Assembly (NCBI RefSeq): GCF_932526225.1
Contig: NC_064035.1
Location: 4,399,501 to 4,463,500, forward strand
Source of the DNA: Nematostella vectensis
Taxonomy: Eukaryota; Cnidaria; Anthozoa; Actiniaria; Edwardsiidae
Length of the DNA: 64,000 nt
Reading direction: 5' to 3'
Part shown: positions 1-15,300 of the stretch, piece after piece
Layout: each line of letters begins with the position of its first letter
Numbering within the stretch: position 1 is the stretch's first letter
The notes under the pieces: model-generated
The model's input: only the letters and a program-made list of their open reading frames with translations
Told to the model about the DNA's origin: nothing
Databases searched by the model: none
Translations under genes and position numbers: made by a program

Positions 1-33
1 AGAGGCTAGGTCGGACGTGTTGTTGACAATGAG
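1..33 (-). CDS. Possible exon 45 of the nesprin-like gene, cut by window edge
   Basis: After an acceptor-like AATCTCGCAG the next 33 nt read LIVNNTSDLAS in the expected phase 0, then the window ends. The composition suits the start of a spectrin repeat, but eleven codons are too few to be sure. Confidence 0.35.
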
Positions 34-3000
34 CTGCGAGATTGCGATGACCACTGGGTCCCGGATGTACATTTTGGCGCCAATAATAATAGGTGACGTG
101 AATCGATCTCTTTCTGTAATTTCGTGTATTTACTTTAGCAAATTTTACAACAAACAAAGTACACCCCGGTGTCAGGCAAACAGGGACAAAACGCTATTCA
201 ATTTTGGATTTTCTCCAGGGCATTAGCAAGAAGACATCAATCAAACAGAATGGCAGATAGCCCAGCAGATGTCTCAGCAAAATAAATTGAAGTGGATTGG
301 CGCCAAAATGAATAGCGATCTGCCTTTTGAGATGTCTTATTATACAGTCTTGGCACCTAGCTTTGCGGGGCGTCCTCTCAAGATGGAGTTCCCCTGATAC
401 TTGCTTACTTAAATTCATTTTTGTAGAGAATATTATTCAAAATTTGATATACTGTTGCCACAGATATAATGACTACACATAATTTGAAGCATTCTTGTTT
501 CTTAGCAACGATTACTTAACTAGGAAAATTTGTTTAATATGTTTCTTTATCAATTCTTCATTGCACAAATTAAAATGAATTTTTTCAACATTAAACTTAA
601 CAATTTATTATATTTTGGGATATAAAAACGCCATCAGGCCTCTAAATAGTTAATCACTAAATTCTTATAAGAGGAACTTCTTACACGATCTTAAGTGTAT
701 GTAAGGTATTTAACATTACGTTCACTCGCACGAGTGTGTACGAGGGGCGGATACCTACCTTGAGGGCCGCCATGTCTTGAGGGTCGATTTCACTTTCTAT
801 TCTGCCACCGTTACGCATGAGCCAATCAGTGCAGGCCGCTAGCCCAGTGTGAAAGTCTTGCCATTCAACCGAGCCGCGGACCAGCTCGTGTTTGCGGTCC
901 TGCAGACGATCCCTGGCGCGCAGGTACGCCTGGTCTAGGTCCTTGAGTCGCTGAGTAATACCCTCTTGGTCTGTCTGGGATACTAGGTCGCTGATATGTC
1001 TTGACTTGGCTTTGACCTCGCTGATTATAGCTCCCTGGAGTTCCAAATTGCCGGATAACATCTATGGAAAAAGAGGTGACCTAACACATTGCAAACTAAA
1101 CGTTCAAACACAACATTTACAGGTTATAAATAGCGTTCCTGCATTCAACAAAACTCAACGTTCTGCCTCCAACAAAACTCAACGTTCTGCATCCAACATG
1201 TAGGTACGCATATAAAGTACGTTTGGCATCAATTTTAATTGACACTTTGAAGCGAGGGATCAGAAAGAATAATTGAAAATAACGCGTAAAGAAACTCTTG
1301 GCATCAGATAAAGAGCAAAGGGAGCATACCAACAATATGATAAGAAGTCCCAGCTTGTGAGACTGATGTGTTGCGATCTTGCTCCCAAAAGGCGATGGTC
1401 AAGTCTATACATGATTTACCTTAAAGGTCTGCTGCTGTTCCGCAAGTGAGCCCGCGTTCCTCTGCTGCAGTTCCAGCGAGCCATTCATCATATCGAGGCT
1501 CTGGAAGCACGAGTCGATTTCTGCACGGTACTCCTGCCACTTCCATAGTGTGTCTTCAAACTCTTCCTGCTTCTCCGCTACCTCCCCCTCTAGACGACCA
1601 CACCCTTGCATCAGCCCCTCTAGCTGCGACTCCAGTGTCTAGCAGACATCAGCATTAGTAATAAAACGCATAGCATTGATGGTCCCAAAAATGTCTCGTT
1701 GATATCCCCATATTCCACGAGGCATTGAGGTGCTTCGCTGACGTACCCTCCGTACACGCGGTGTTAGACGATACAGGCGCTCTTTGCAGCTCAGTGATTT
1801 CGAGAAATAGGAAATGGGTTCCTCACAAGCATTCGGTGTGAGTAAACGCGCTAGCATATGCAGTTTGACACAGCTTTTGATGAGAACAGAAATCCCAAAA
1901 TCCCAAAATAATCATTCCCGAGAAACAAATTAGAAAATCCGTATGCAGAATAGGAAATAGGCAATTTACTTTATGAACGTAATAAGTTTTAAATATTGCA
2001 TTTTTCTGTATTATCTTGGTCGCTTTGTAACTTATTAGTCGTTTTATTGGGCAGCATTCGCAGACCTATACTATTTGGGAAATACGCTCCTCTAGTAAAT
2101 ACTGATATAGCTAGTCAAAGTCTTCTCACCGTGCTTTGTACGGGCGACGAAGACTGGCTCAGGTCAGAGCATCGACTACTCAGGTTTTCCACTGACCCTT
2201 GAAGAGACGTGACTTCTCGGCCAAGGTGCTGCGATAGATATGAAAAACATAAGGGAAACAAATAACATGATTTCTAGCATGTGAACCCATTAAACGGATA
2301 TTGCTTTTGAAGGTAGTCACGCCATAGTTAAAACGTTACGTAACGTTACACACGCTAAGCTCTGTTAACACATGCCAGGTAGCAGATAACACAGTCAACG
2401 TCACGCACTTGTAACACATGCCACGTCGTAGCAGGCAACACATACCAAGTACCGTGTCACATAGCAGATAACACACGTTACGCACTGGTAACACATGTCA
2501 CGTCGTACCAGCCAACACATTCCAAGTACCGTGTCACATAGCAGATAACACACGTCACGCACTGGTAGCACGTCACTTCGTACCAGGCAACACATCGCAA
2601 GTACCGTGTCAAAATATCCCGCATATCGGGTAACACATTTAACGTTGTACTTGGTAACATTTTCTGCATATCGGGTAACACATGCCACGTCGCATCAGTT
2701 AACATATACAGCATATCGGGAAACAAATGACACGTCGTACCAGGTAACAAATGCCGCATATCGTGTAACACATGTCACGTCGTACAAGGTTACACATGCC
2801 GCATATCTTGTAACACATGTCGCGTCGTACAAGGTTACACATGCCGCATATCGGGTAACACATGTCACGTCGTACAAGGTTACACATGTCGCATATCGGG
2901 TAACACATGTCGCGTCGTACAAGGTTACACATGCCGCATATCTGGTAACACATGTCGCGTCGTACCAGGTAACACATGTCGCGTCGTACCAGGTAACACA

Positions 3001-6000
3001 TGTCGCATATCGGGTAACAAAGGTCACGTCGTACAACGTTACACATGTCGCATATCGGGTAACACATGTCGTGTCTTACAAGGTTACACATGCCGCATAT
3101 CGGGTAACACATGTCACGTCGTACAAGGTTACACATGTCGCATATCGGGTAACACATGTCGCGTCGTACCAGGTAACACATGCCGCATATCGGGTAACAC
3201 ATGTCGCGTCGTACAAGGTTACACATGCCGCATATCGGGTAACACATGTCACGTCGTACAAGGTTACACATGTCGCATATCGGGTAACACATGTCGCATC
3301 GTACAAGGTTACACATGCCGCATATCGGGTAACACATGTCGCGTCGTACCAGGTAACACATGCCGCATATCGGGTAACACATGTCGCGTCGTACAAGGTT
3401 ACACATGCCGCATATCGGGTAACACATGTCACGTCGTACCAGGTAACACATGTCGCATATCGGGTAACACATGTCGCGTCGTACAAGGTTACACATGCCG
3501 CATATCGGGTAACACATGTCACGTCGTACAAGGTTACACATGTCGCATATTGGGTAACACATGTCGCGTCGTACCAGGTAACACATGTCGCATATCGGGT
3601 AACACATGTCGCGTCGTACAAGGTTACACATGCCGCATATCGGGTAACACATGTCGCGTCGTACCAGGTAACACATGTCGCATATCGGGCAACACAGCTC
3701 ACGTCGTACAAGGTTACACATGTCGCATATCGGGTAACACATGTCACGTCGTACAAGGTTACACATGTCGCATATCGGGTAACACATGTCGCGTCGTACC
3801 AGGTAACACATGTCGCATATCGGGCAACACAGGTCACGTCGTACAAGGTTACACATGCCGCATATGGGGTAACACATGTCGCGTCGTACCAGGTAACACA
3901 TGTCGCATATCGGGTAACACATGACCCATTTTACCAGAGAAACACATGAAGCATATCGGGTAACACATGCCACATCGAGTAAGACATGTCACATAGACAG
4001 CCCCTAACCCCACATACACAGCCCCTTAACTCACATAGACACCCCTTACCTCACATAGACAGCCCCTTACCTCACATAGACAGCCCCTTACCTCACATAG
4101 ACAGCCCCTTACCTCACATAGACAGTCCTTACCTCACATAGACAGCCCCTTACCTCACATAGACAGCCCCTTACCTCACATAGACAGTCCTTACCTCACA
4201 TAGACAGCCCCTTACCTCACATAGACAGCTCCTTACCTCACATAGACAGCCCCTTACCCCACATAGACAGCCCCCTTACCCCACATAGACAGCCCCCTTA
4301 CCTCACATAGATAGCCCCTTACCTCAAAACTCTCACGTAGACTCTCCACTTGCCCATTTTCAAAACTCAAAACTTTGAGATCTTCTGAAGATGTCTGGAG
4401 CTCATTAAGTTTTTCAGAAACTTCCTGCACTTGTGATTGTATTTGTGCAAACTCAGTAGTTGGTCTGTATGTTTCTGATTCATTGTTATCTTGAGATTTC
4501 TTATCTTGTTCTGCTAATTCTGGTTTAATGTTTTCCTCCATTTGCAGCACGGCATTTCTTGCAGCCTCCCATCGCCGCGTCAAGCTGTCCATTTCTGCCT
4601 CGATACTCTTTTTCTCTTCTAATGGACATGTTTCCATCATGACGAACAACTTGCCTTTCTCCTTTGCCGTCTGTAGTAGGTCTTCTCGTGCCTCGAGCTC
4701 TTCTTTTGTGTTCTAATTAAAACGGCAACAGCAACCTTAGGATCACTTTAACACTATGGTGCACGAACACATTGATACAACAACATAAAGACAGAAGTAA
4801 GGAATTATGAAGTTGTTATTTGGTTAAGTCTGTTTCTTTTTTCGCGGGTAGTCTTGTCGTTATGTAACAAGGGGCCCTGACTATTATGCGCAGGAGAAAT
4901 ATATATAATTCACCATCTTCAGCCAGTTGTTCCGACGATATGTGTAGGAGGCGTACACGACAGAGATTACAACGAACATTAACTAATGACATTAACTGAG
5001 AAGAACTAGACACCTGACGCTTGTTTGATTATACAATTTGGTATCCATCATACAATCGTTTCTCTTTTTAATAAATCAGCCCTCATCACGGCACTGAATA
5101 TTCAACTAAGTCACGCATTCTTTCTATTTTGCTAACGTTTTTACTTCTTACAACAAATCTATCTAGCGTCTCCGATATATCTTTTGGCAAAATTTTATAG
5201 CGTCTCATTTATCCTCTTGATTCTGACATCCGGTTTCAGTTTCGAAATAAGAAAAGCATGCAATATGTAAAACACCATGTGTAGGTCAACTTCTGTTGTA
5301 TGACTGAATTATATTCTTTTTAAATTTAATACTTAATGCTTATCCTTTTTAAACTAAATACTCACGTATGAACTAAATATATTTTGTCCGGAAAGCAATA
5401 AAAGTTAATTCTGAAAATTGTACGATAGGGATGCTAAAAACGATAGATCAGGCGCATTAGTCACCCAATCAACTGTCTTTTCTACAAGTTAAAAAAAAAA
5501 AAAAACGCAAGATAAGATGTTATGATGTGAGAACTGAAATTAAATGCAGCGTAATCCAATATTAACAGCATTCAAGGTTTACCTGCAAAATTGCAGCGCT
5601 GTCTTCAAAATTTCTACTTTGATTAATCTCTTCAATTCGTTTCAAAAGAGCGTCAGTCTCGTTAGCGGCTTGCTTGAACTGAGAGCGGAACGAGGCAGTT
5701 TGCTGCAGAGCTTCGAAAACAGCAGACCCTTCATCAAGTGTTTCTCGGAATTTCTGGAGATTGCCTGCGTTCTCTGGACATGGGATTAGCCCTTGAAGAT
5801 TGTCGCACGCTTTATTGGACAACACAGAGTCCAGGAGGTTGAGTTTGCTGGCGAGCTCCTAGAGACAGAATATGAATCTTTCAGCAGCTGCTGTTCTAGA
5901 GTTCATTTACATGCCGATTGCGGAAGGAGGGCTATTTAAAGGACTTGAACCAATTTCTCATGCAGACGAATGGTTAGGAGCACGTAAATGTAAAGGATCA

Positions 6001-6304
6001 AACACCCAGTTTTATGTTTCATGGTAAAGTAAAGGCAACCTCCTAAAATGCTTGTTATTAAATATATTTCATAAATGGAATTAAACGAGTACTACATTTT
6101 GCGTCAGACACCTAATGGTTGTCGACTATCTGATGATAGTCGAGAGAATTTTGACAGTGGGGTATTATTAACTAAATCCGCTAATAGAAGGCATAATAGT
6201 TTTGTCACCTAGTAGACGGAGCCAAGGTAAAAAACAAACAAAAAAACAAAAAAAAACAAACAAACAAACAAATAAAAAAAGAAAGATAAAAAGAAAGAAA
6301 GAAA

Positions 6305-6336
<32 letters not shown>

Positions 6337-9300
6337 CAAACAAACTCATAGAGTGTAGGAGTTACCTCACAGATTTCTGCGGCGAGTGGCGAGCTCTCAG
6401 CCTCTTTGATCAGCCTTGTCACGTCCGCTGCATGCTGTTGCGCGTCTCGTACGACTGACGCGTGCTCCTCGCTTGAGGCGATGCTGCTCTCAAGCTCAGC
6501 GCACTGAAGCTCCAGTCGTGTTTGGGTCTCGCACCATCTGATGGTCAGCGCGCGCAACTTTTCCTGGAGTAAAAGCTATCGACGTATAAATATGTTAGTC
6601 ACCTGTTGGGAGTCGCATTGAGAAAACTGTGACCGAGGTAAGAAACCTTTTTAATTTTTAGCATTTTTTAACGTGATTTTTTGCATGTTGTTTGTTGATT
6701 AGACCACGCGAACGGTTAGCGTGCCCACAACCGAGGGAAAAGAAAGTAAAATACGCCTAGTGTGTGTACGTTGGTTAAAAAATTTATAATAAAATGCAGA
6801 AGTTGTTTCGGCGCCCGTTAGGTAAACATGAAATAGTTTATCAGTGGGTCAACTTATGTATGACCAAAGGATGTCCAGGAAGGGTTCGTTTCCCGAAAGT
6901 GTCGGGTGTGCTACGTAGAGTGTCTGATGCGCTTCTAATAATTATCTGGTGTACTCCCTAAAAGTGTCTTGTGTAATTTTCTAGAAAATGTCTGATGCGC
7001 TTTTCAGAATTATCTATTGTACCCCCTAAAAGTGTCTGTGGTAATTCTTAGAAGTGTCTGTTGTAATTCTTAGAAGTGTCTGTTGTAATTATTAGAAGTG
7101 TCTGTTGAAATTCTTAGAAGTGTCTGTTGTAATTCTGAGAAGTGTCTGTTGTAATTCTTAGAAGGGTCTGGTGTAATTCCTGGATATGTGTGGTGTGCAT
7201 CACAAAAGTGCCTGGTGTGCTGCCTAGAAGTGTCTTGTATGCTTCCTAGAATTGTCTGGTGAATTGGTACATACTAAATATTACACTAATTACACTTGCA
7301 AGGCTTTATATTATTTAGAAGGTTCCAGTTTAATTATTACTCCAAATTGTTCAAGTTTTCTCGACAAAGGATTTGTAATCTATATTGAAATTCCATTCAA
7401 AAGATATGTTTTGAGGTATTCTAATGCATTACCAAGAGCGCGAGAAAATTTACACAGGACTCACTGTACATTTCAGATAGCAATAGTAATGTCAAATATT
7501 AACTAACAATAATTATAGTGCGGGCAGCATGGCAACGTTACCTGGTTTTCATTGGCGGCATTGCCGGCCGTTTCTTGCCCGAGTTGATTCAGATGTTGAA
7601 GTCTATTGCCATTTGTTTCAAGCTCTTGAAGAAGATCCTGAAAACCAAGCATCAGAATCATTAACTAACACCGTTAAAGACGGACACGCCTTCCTATCAG
7701 GCTTGAGAAGTGTCAAAGGGCAAATTGCGTACAAGTATACAGTACCTGTATTAAGCAGAGCATCACTACAGTGAAAAAGCTAAAGTACATCCATATAAAA
7801 CCACTCGGAAATTCGAACGCCGATAAGTGGAGGGCGATCAAAAAAACACTACAGGCGAGAACCAAAAACCTTAGAAAATCGGCGCCATTTTCAGGAAAAT
7901 GCTTTTTATTGTGTGGATTAAAGTGATAGGATTATTCTTTGACAAAAGTAACGTAAATAATCACTCAGCTAATGAAAAACATGGAAATAAATGAACGAAA
8001 CGGTGCGATATTAGTTGGCAGCCCCATAAGCTTATGTTTCACAGGATTAAATTCTAACTTTAACACGTTTTAAACTGACCTCAGATTTGAAGAATTTCTC
8101 GAGATTTCGTTGATGTGCCACGCCAGCTTTATTTAGTCGAGGAAAGTTTATATTAGCATTAAAATCCCAAAACAACGATCAAAGAGCACATCAAATAATC
8201 TAGAAAAAACTCGGTCAATAAGATATACTCATACGTTTGCCAAAGAGCAAATTGAAGAGCTGTAAAAAAGCGATCATCGCAACAAATGCAGTTACCAACG
8301 TCAAACACCACTTGAATAACGATCGAAAGACCAACCATATTCCCGCGGCTACCGAACAGTCTCGACACAATGCAGCCAAGGAAGAATACATATTCAACAG
8401 TGGATTAAAGTGCAGACTAAATATGCAAATCAACCGTTATGAATTAGGAGGGTTTCTCCATGGCGACTTGAGGACAGATATTGAGCGAAAGATGCGAATA
8501 ACAGGAAACCCGGCCGTGGAGATTCGCTCTCTATTCACCTTTCTCGTTCATTCAAACTGAAAGGAGCATTGCTTACCCATTTATCTTCTACGTAGATACA
8601 GTAAAATACTTTTGGGACTGAATTCATGTCAGCGTTCAAGTCGTTGTTTTTGTGTCTGCTGGAGTTTTAGCGCATGGTAAAGAGGAAGTAATTATATCTC
8701 CTGACGTGAATGGAGCTAGTTTACAGGTGGCGTGTGTCGCGAGCACTCGGCGAAAAACCTTTGTTCTTCGCTTATTACAAATTCATTCACGACGCCCGAA
8801 AAACAAAACAAATCATTCTCAGTAAATGTTGAATTAAACTAAAAAAAGGCGACTACTGATGTTATAGTCCTTAAAAACGAAACATGATCTCGCTATCTAG
8901 ACTATGCCGTTCCCGGTAGAGAACCATTTTACCGATATTGGAAAGATAGTAAGCGCTACTTTTGATCGTTTTGAACACTAGTTTCGACACAGCAATAAAA
9001 ATTAGATAAAATGTTCCTAAAAACTCAAACGCATTCTATTCATGTTCTATTAATGTTACCTTTTTATTTTCATTCTTAAAATTGAACCGAAAAGGAGGAC
9101 CTCTTTAATCAAAACAGTAACCTAGCCTTTATAATAAAAATTCCTTTTAGTTACAATTGCACGGACTAAAACTAAAAAGAAACAAACTGAAAACAAAATT
9201 ATAAACTAGATTAATGCTCTCATCTGTTCTTGAGAGCATTCTAGGGAAATCAACCTTATTTGGACCATAAAAAAAATGTACGAAATAATAATAATAAAAA

Positions 9301-12300
9301 GGAACACTAACACCTAAGAATCCCTAATTTATATTCTTTAATAAAAAATAAGTCAATAAAAAATAATAAACAGGCATGAAAAAATGAAATAAGCGCATCG
9401 CCAATCTCAGTACACAATATTGTCAAGGTTTGTCCCTGGACGAGACGATTCAGAAAAAAAAACTTTCTAACTTAACAGTAAACACTAGCATAAAAAACCT
9501 AGAACTTCAAGATCAGGCTGAATAGGTTCTTATAAATCAGGGTACCTTTTGACAAATCAGGCTGTTTCTTAATTGGATCATATACACCGAACAATAACAG
9601 TTTCTAGCCAAAATGCTTACTTACTTACAATCAATGTTGAACACAACGTATTTAAAGTATACAATGCACCAAACTTTTATGAAAGGTATCCTATTTTCTC
9701 TCTTGTTATTATTTTAGTGACCTTAAAAAAACCTATTATAAAAAGGGGGCTTTGAATGCCAAATTTCAGCCTGTAGGTTCTTAATCTCTAGGTTCTTAAA
9801 GGCGACTGTTTACTGTTGCAACTGAGATATAAAATAGCCCACCTTGACAACCACCAATTGATTCCTAGCATCTCCCAAGGAAGTAACGGGATCCAAATGG
9901 ACATCACACTTTCTCAGAACTTCTTCTACAATGGCTACAGCCTCTTTAGAGTCATTTTGCTGCTGAAGTAGTTCTCTCAGTTTCAGCTCAACATCCAGCA
10001 CTTGTTCCCTCATTTCAGTAACTTTCGCCAAGGCCTCGTGAAAAGGAAGTTCCATGTCGTTCAGGGAAACTTTGAGTCCGTCACCCATAACCACGTGGTC
10101 CAACAGTTTGGGGATGAGTACTTGTAGACTTGGAATAGTTGACGCAATTTGTTTAGAATCAAGCGAAAACACATCTTCAGTCAAGTTAGCCCCTTGAGAC
10201 ACCAATCTCTCGGAGACATAAATCCAGTCTTTGATAGACTGTCGCTCTGCCACAAGAATATTCAAGGATTCACGGCGATCTGCAAGGGTACCCTCGACCT
10301 CTAGTCTTTGGAGACTGAGATCACTGAGTCTTTTTCTCAACTCTGTTTGGGCTTCGACGGGAAGCTTCTCGGAAATTTCACTACTTCTCTCCTCGAGGTC
10401 TTCAAATTGATTGTTTGTTTCCGCTAGTTTCTTTTCAAGTAACTCAACACTTTCTAAATCATTTTTAAGTGCATCCAAGTCCTTAAATTCCTCATTACAA
10501 CGGTCTAACTCTGTTACAAGCTGCGTGTTCAATTTTGCCAGTCGTGCGTAATCTTCTTCGAATTCATTGATTGCTTGTAGCTCATTCACACGTGCGTTTA
10601 ATTGATGGCGGACATTATCTAGCTCTTTCATGGTGTTTTTGTACTCCTTTAGGAGCGCGGGATCACTTTGCTGTTGAGTCACATTGTCCTGAATGGGCGA
10701 TAGGGCGTCTAACGAAGTTTCCAGCTTGACTAAATGTTCTCTGCAGCCTTCAAGTTGCTCCTTCCAAGAATACTCATCTGGCACTTCGTCGGTGTTAAGA
10801 AACATAAGCACGTCCTTGATGACACCCACACTACTATTCACTTGTTCTTGAATAAGCTGCAAATAGTTTTTCTCCTCACGAAGTAGCTTTGCTTTACCTT
10901 TGAACGCGACCTTTTGCTTCTTTAGTTGATCTAGAAGTTGAGAGAGCTTCTCTTTAATGACTTGTTTCTGTTTGTTTTCTGGAAGCTCTTCCATTTTCTC
11001 TACAAGCTGACTAACTCGTAGAGACTTGTCTTCTAAGCCATCAAGATTTGATTCAACTGAAGACAAAAGCGTGTCGTCGTGGCGAGTCAAGGTTTCTTTT
11101 TCAGTTATCCTTGCCACTTCGTTCATCCACTCAATTATTTCGGAAATCTCGTTTTCTAGATCTTTTTCAATTTGCTGTTCCTTTTCAATTTCATTCAGTT
11201 CGACATGCACGCGCTTTTTGATAATTTCAAGTCGGCGCGACAAAGACTTGACCAGGCCTTCAGGGTCTTGCAGTTGTTCTAGAGTGCCAGTTGACAGTTG
11301 TAAAAGACTGTTAATTTGCTCTCCACAAACTTCAACTTTATTCAAACGAGCTTCTTCTTTAGCCTTCTTGTCCTCGGAGCTGGCAAACGGTTGTTGAATA
11401 CTCTCTTCTAAGGCAGACAGACTTTCCAAACACTGATTGTACTCCTTTTCAAATTTTTCCTTTGCAAGAGAAAGTCCTTCGCATTTTTTTAAGGCTTGAC
11501 CAAGAGACGTCTTCGCTTGATTCCAATCACCAAAGAGCTTGTTAGCACGTCCGGCGGTATGTGTGGTACTGCTGGGGTCTCTGTCCGCCAACACGTCTCC
11601 TGATGTCTTTAGCTTTGTCAAGTAAATGTCTTTCTCCTCCATCTCATTGTATAGACATTGTAGTTTCTCTATTTGGCTTTCTAATGGCTCTGATTTGCTC
11701 GGGGATTGTTTGGGAAGAGAGGCCTGATACATATTCACGATACGCTCGCAACGTGATGAGCTTTCCTCGAACTCAATAAGTTCTTGGATGCGTCTCTCGG
11801 TCTCTTTAACCAACACGTCGATCTCAAGGTCCGTGTTTTTGCAGTCAAGGCGAAGCTGGTTCAGTGATGCCTCAAACGTTTTCCTTTCTTCCGCCGAAGC
11901 GTGAGCTAAAGCATCACCTGCTCTCTCCACTAGACTTTCTAGCTTTTCTTCCGCTACCTCTAAGTCCGCTTTTGCGTTCCTAAGTATCCCAAGGGATTTA
12001 TTTTCCGTTCGCAAATCAGAGGATATCAAATCCCTAGCTTCCACGGAGGCTTTCACCTTATCTAAGTGATCGCTGCATAGCCCGTATTCTTGCTGTACGC
12101 TATTCAAAACGGCTATCCAACTCTTTAAGTCCTCAAGCCGTACTGCAGCAACAACTTCAACAGTTCGAGAGTCTTCTTTCAACAACGAAATCTCTTTCAA
12201 AAGTTGTAATCTATCTTTCTCTGGTAGCTTCTCCAAAATCGGTATACCCTCGAGTTCCAACGCTTCTATATCTGAAGTCAAAGTGTGCGATTTTTGGACA

Positions 12301-15300
12301 CGCGCGTCCTGCTCAGAAACTTGTGAACTAGCAATTTCTGGGTGGACAGAGAGGTCGCCGACCACATCGTTCTCTTGCCTAAGCAATCTTGCCTCCTCCG
12401 AGTATCGCTTGACCTTATCAATAAGTTCGGCCTTTTCATGTAGAATTCCTCTCAGCGACTCTTCTAACGGTGATGCATCAGTTTGAACAAAGTTCCAATT
12501 CTCATGAAACAATCTAAGGTCTCTCCTTATTTCCTCGTCATTCTCAGAAAGATTTCTCAGATTTTCATCTTCCAGAATATCCTTAACCTTGCCTTCAAAA
12601 TCAGACGAATCCAGTACGATCTGCCTGACCTTCTCAGCATATTGCTCCAAGGATAGTCCTGACAAATCATTCTCAACATCGGCTTTGAGCACCTTTACAG
12701 CCTCCATGACCCATTCCCTTGCTCTTTCAAGCTTTTCCTTGCTCTGATTGGCGTCGGAAATACGTTGCGCCACACGTGCTTCTACCAAGGGCATACGTTC
12801 TCTTACAGAGGTAGTTCTTTTCTTTAACTCATCTATCTTATGCTTCATGTCTGGGGATATCACACTCAAGCCCTCTAACATCACCAGCTGTTCTGCGTTT
12901 GCTTCAAGGTCTAGCTTGGCGTCCTTGAAAGTGTCAGCTAACAAAGATAGCTCTGACAATTCGCACTTTTCTAAACCATTGACATTAGCTTCCGCGTCCT
13001 GAAGACGAGATTCATAGTCCGTACAAGCGCTACGAAATTGACCAATCTTATCTAGACAGGTTTCAGTTTCGGATGTTTGGTGCTCAACCTGTCCAACTAA
13101 AGAAGATATATCACTAATCGCATTTTCAGTATCGACAAGAAGAGATTGGTAAAACTCTGGATTTATTACTTTTTCTTGTTCTTGCAATGACGTCTTGGCT
13201 TTTGTTAGTTCATCGCTTATTTCTGCTGCCTTAGCTCTTATTGTTTTGAGCTCTGACAAACGTTCATTGAGTTCATCTTCAGTAGGCTCGGAGCTTAATG
13301 TTTGGTTTTTAGATGCAGTCAAATCCTGGCATGAAATAACATGTGATGAAAGATTATCTATTACAGGTAAACACTCTTTCAGTTTCTCACGTTTCTCGGA
13401 AGTTTTATCCTGTAATATCGATATGCAGCCTTGTAGACTGTCAATAACTTCAATGTTTCCCTCCGCGGAGCTCTGACTTAAATCATCACTCCGTTTCTCT
13501 AAATCATCTTTTACAGCCATTAGCTGCGCTTCGTAGGAAAGAGACTCATCTAAAATCGCTTCCAGCCTTTTCATATTATTTACTAACTCATCTTTCCCTC
13601 TTGGTGGATCGAGACCTTCCGTTTCAATGACAGAAGTTTGAAGCCAGTCAGAGACCTTTGCGATGTTCTGATTTAAGTCGTCTAATACCACTCGTGTTCT
13701 AAGCTCCTGTAGTCTCTTAGTTGCTTGTTCCTGACTGGATTCCAATTCAGCAACTATGCGCTTGTATTCTTGTTCGGCGTAACTTTTTAAATTTTCGTTT
13801 TTAGTTTTATCGACTCTTGCCTTTATCTTGTCAAGGTTGCCAATGCAAACACTCTGCCCCACAATTTCTTTAAACCTGTTATCCAGCTCATTTATGTACT
13901 GCATTTGCTCTGTGTGTGTTGCGCTAGAGAGTTCCGGTTGGAGTTCCTCTAAGCTTGTCACAACACGCCTACACTGGTCTAGCTCATCGTTAAATCTCAA
14001 AAGGATATCTCTATTTCTCTCTAACTCTCGTATTGTTTCACGTAGTTTAAATTCTAGAGAGTCATAAAGAAGCTGGACATTTGCAGAATCTGTTTCGGCA
14101 CCTTCGAATAACTTCGGAAACTCTTCTGCCTTACTTTTAAGGTCCAAAAGAGACTTTTCGCGGCTTAAAAGCTCGGATTGTTTTTCTTGAAGCCTTAAAA
14201 GAATCTCATCAATGGAGGACATTGTTCGGGGTTGATCTATGTTTTCAAGCCCTCGGGTTTCACTCAAAAGCCAATCCGAAATTTCCTTAAAGGAACTGTT
14301 TAAGGCTTTGACCTTTTCGATCCGGTCGTTCAAAATCAAATAGGTACTTTCAGCCGTTTCCTTTAACCTGAGTACGCGTTCAGAGATTTCTCCACATTCA
14401 ACTTCCTTGGTAAAACCATCGTCTTTGCTTTCAGACTGAAGAAATAGTTGTATGATTCCTGCCTCTGAGCTAAGCATCCTTTTAATCTCGCAGAGGTCTT
14501 GCAGACGATTATGTAATGAGGATAGTCCACCATCATGGTCGAGTGAGTTTGAAAGCTTTTCCTCCAAGCTCGCTACAACACGCTCGCACTCCTCGTAGTC
14601 CTGCTTAAACATTTGTCTAGCGTGAATCATTTCATCCAAAGTCTGCAACACCAATGCATTCCGAGCTTTTGCACGTTCAAGCTGGGAATATATTTCTGTA
14701 ACACTACATCCTATGCTATTTCGATCCTCATCACTTAAATTATCAAGTGTTCCATCAATCTTATGCATCAGTGTTGCGACTGCGTTTTCAGATGATTCTA
14801 GTGCGGTGACACTCTCACTCTTAAACTCATTCAGTAGTGTATAATCCATAGTTTTGATATCTCTTTCTGAAATTTCGTCCACTTGTTCAATCAGTTTCTT
14901 GCAACTGATTATTTCTTCCTCTAACTGTGATTTTTCCAATTCTGCGGATTTTCGCCTTTGAATGTGTTCTTGCAGACATACTTTGAGTCTCGCTAGTTCA
15001 AAAGCCGCTGCATCCACGCGAGCTCGTATAGAAGTAAAAGACACTCGAAGATCGATCTCTATCACCAGCAGCTGCGATTTAATTGGAGTTAACTCATCTT
15101 GGGTTTCGATTACGCTGTCCAAAGCAGAGGAAAGTCCTTCTGTGTGTTCGCTTGCAGCTTCACCTTCAACCCAGTCTCTGAGCTCTGCACTGTGTCGCTC
15201 GGATATGGCTACAGTTTCGGACAGATTGTTCACTTCCGTTAGTCCTGTCACTGTATTCACAGCCTGTGTCTTGGTGGACTGCCATTTGCTGATCAGTTCA

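Noticed and set aside
2606-3973. Long ORFs on both strands (447 and 424 codons) as repeat-protein genes
   Set aside because: They follow exactly from a stop-free 45-bp tandem unit and lie inside an intron; both strands are equally open.
8159-8560. Hydrophobic minus-strand ORF resembling a decayed membrane receptor, and overlapping plus-strand ORF
   Set aside because: No receptor motif could be confirmed, frames are short, and there is no splice context.
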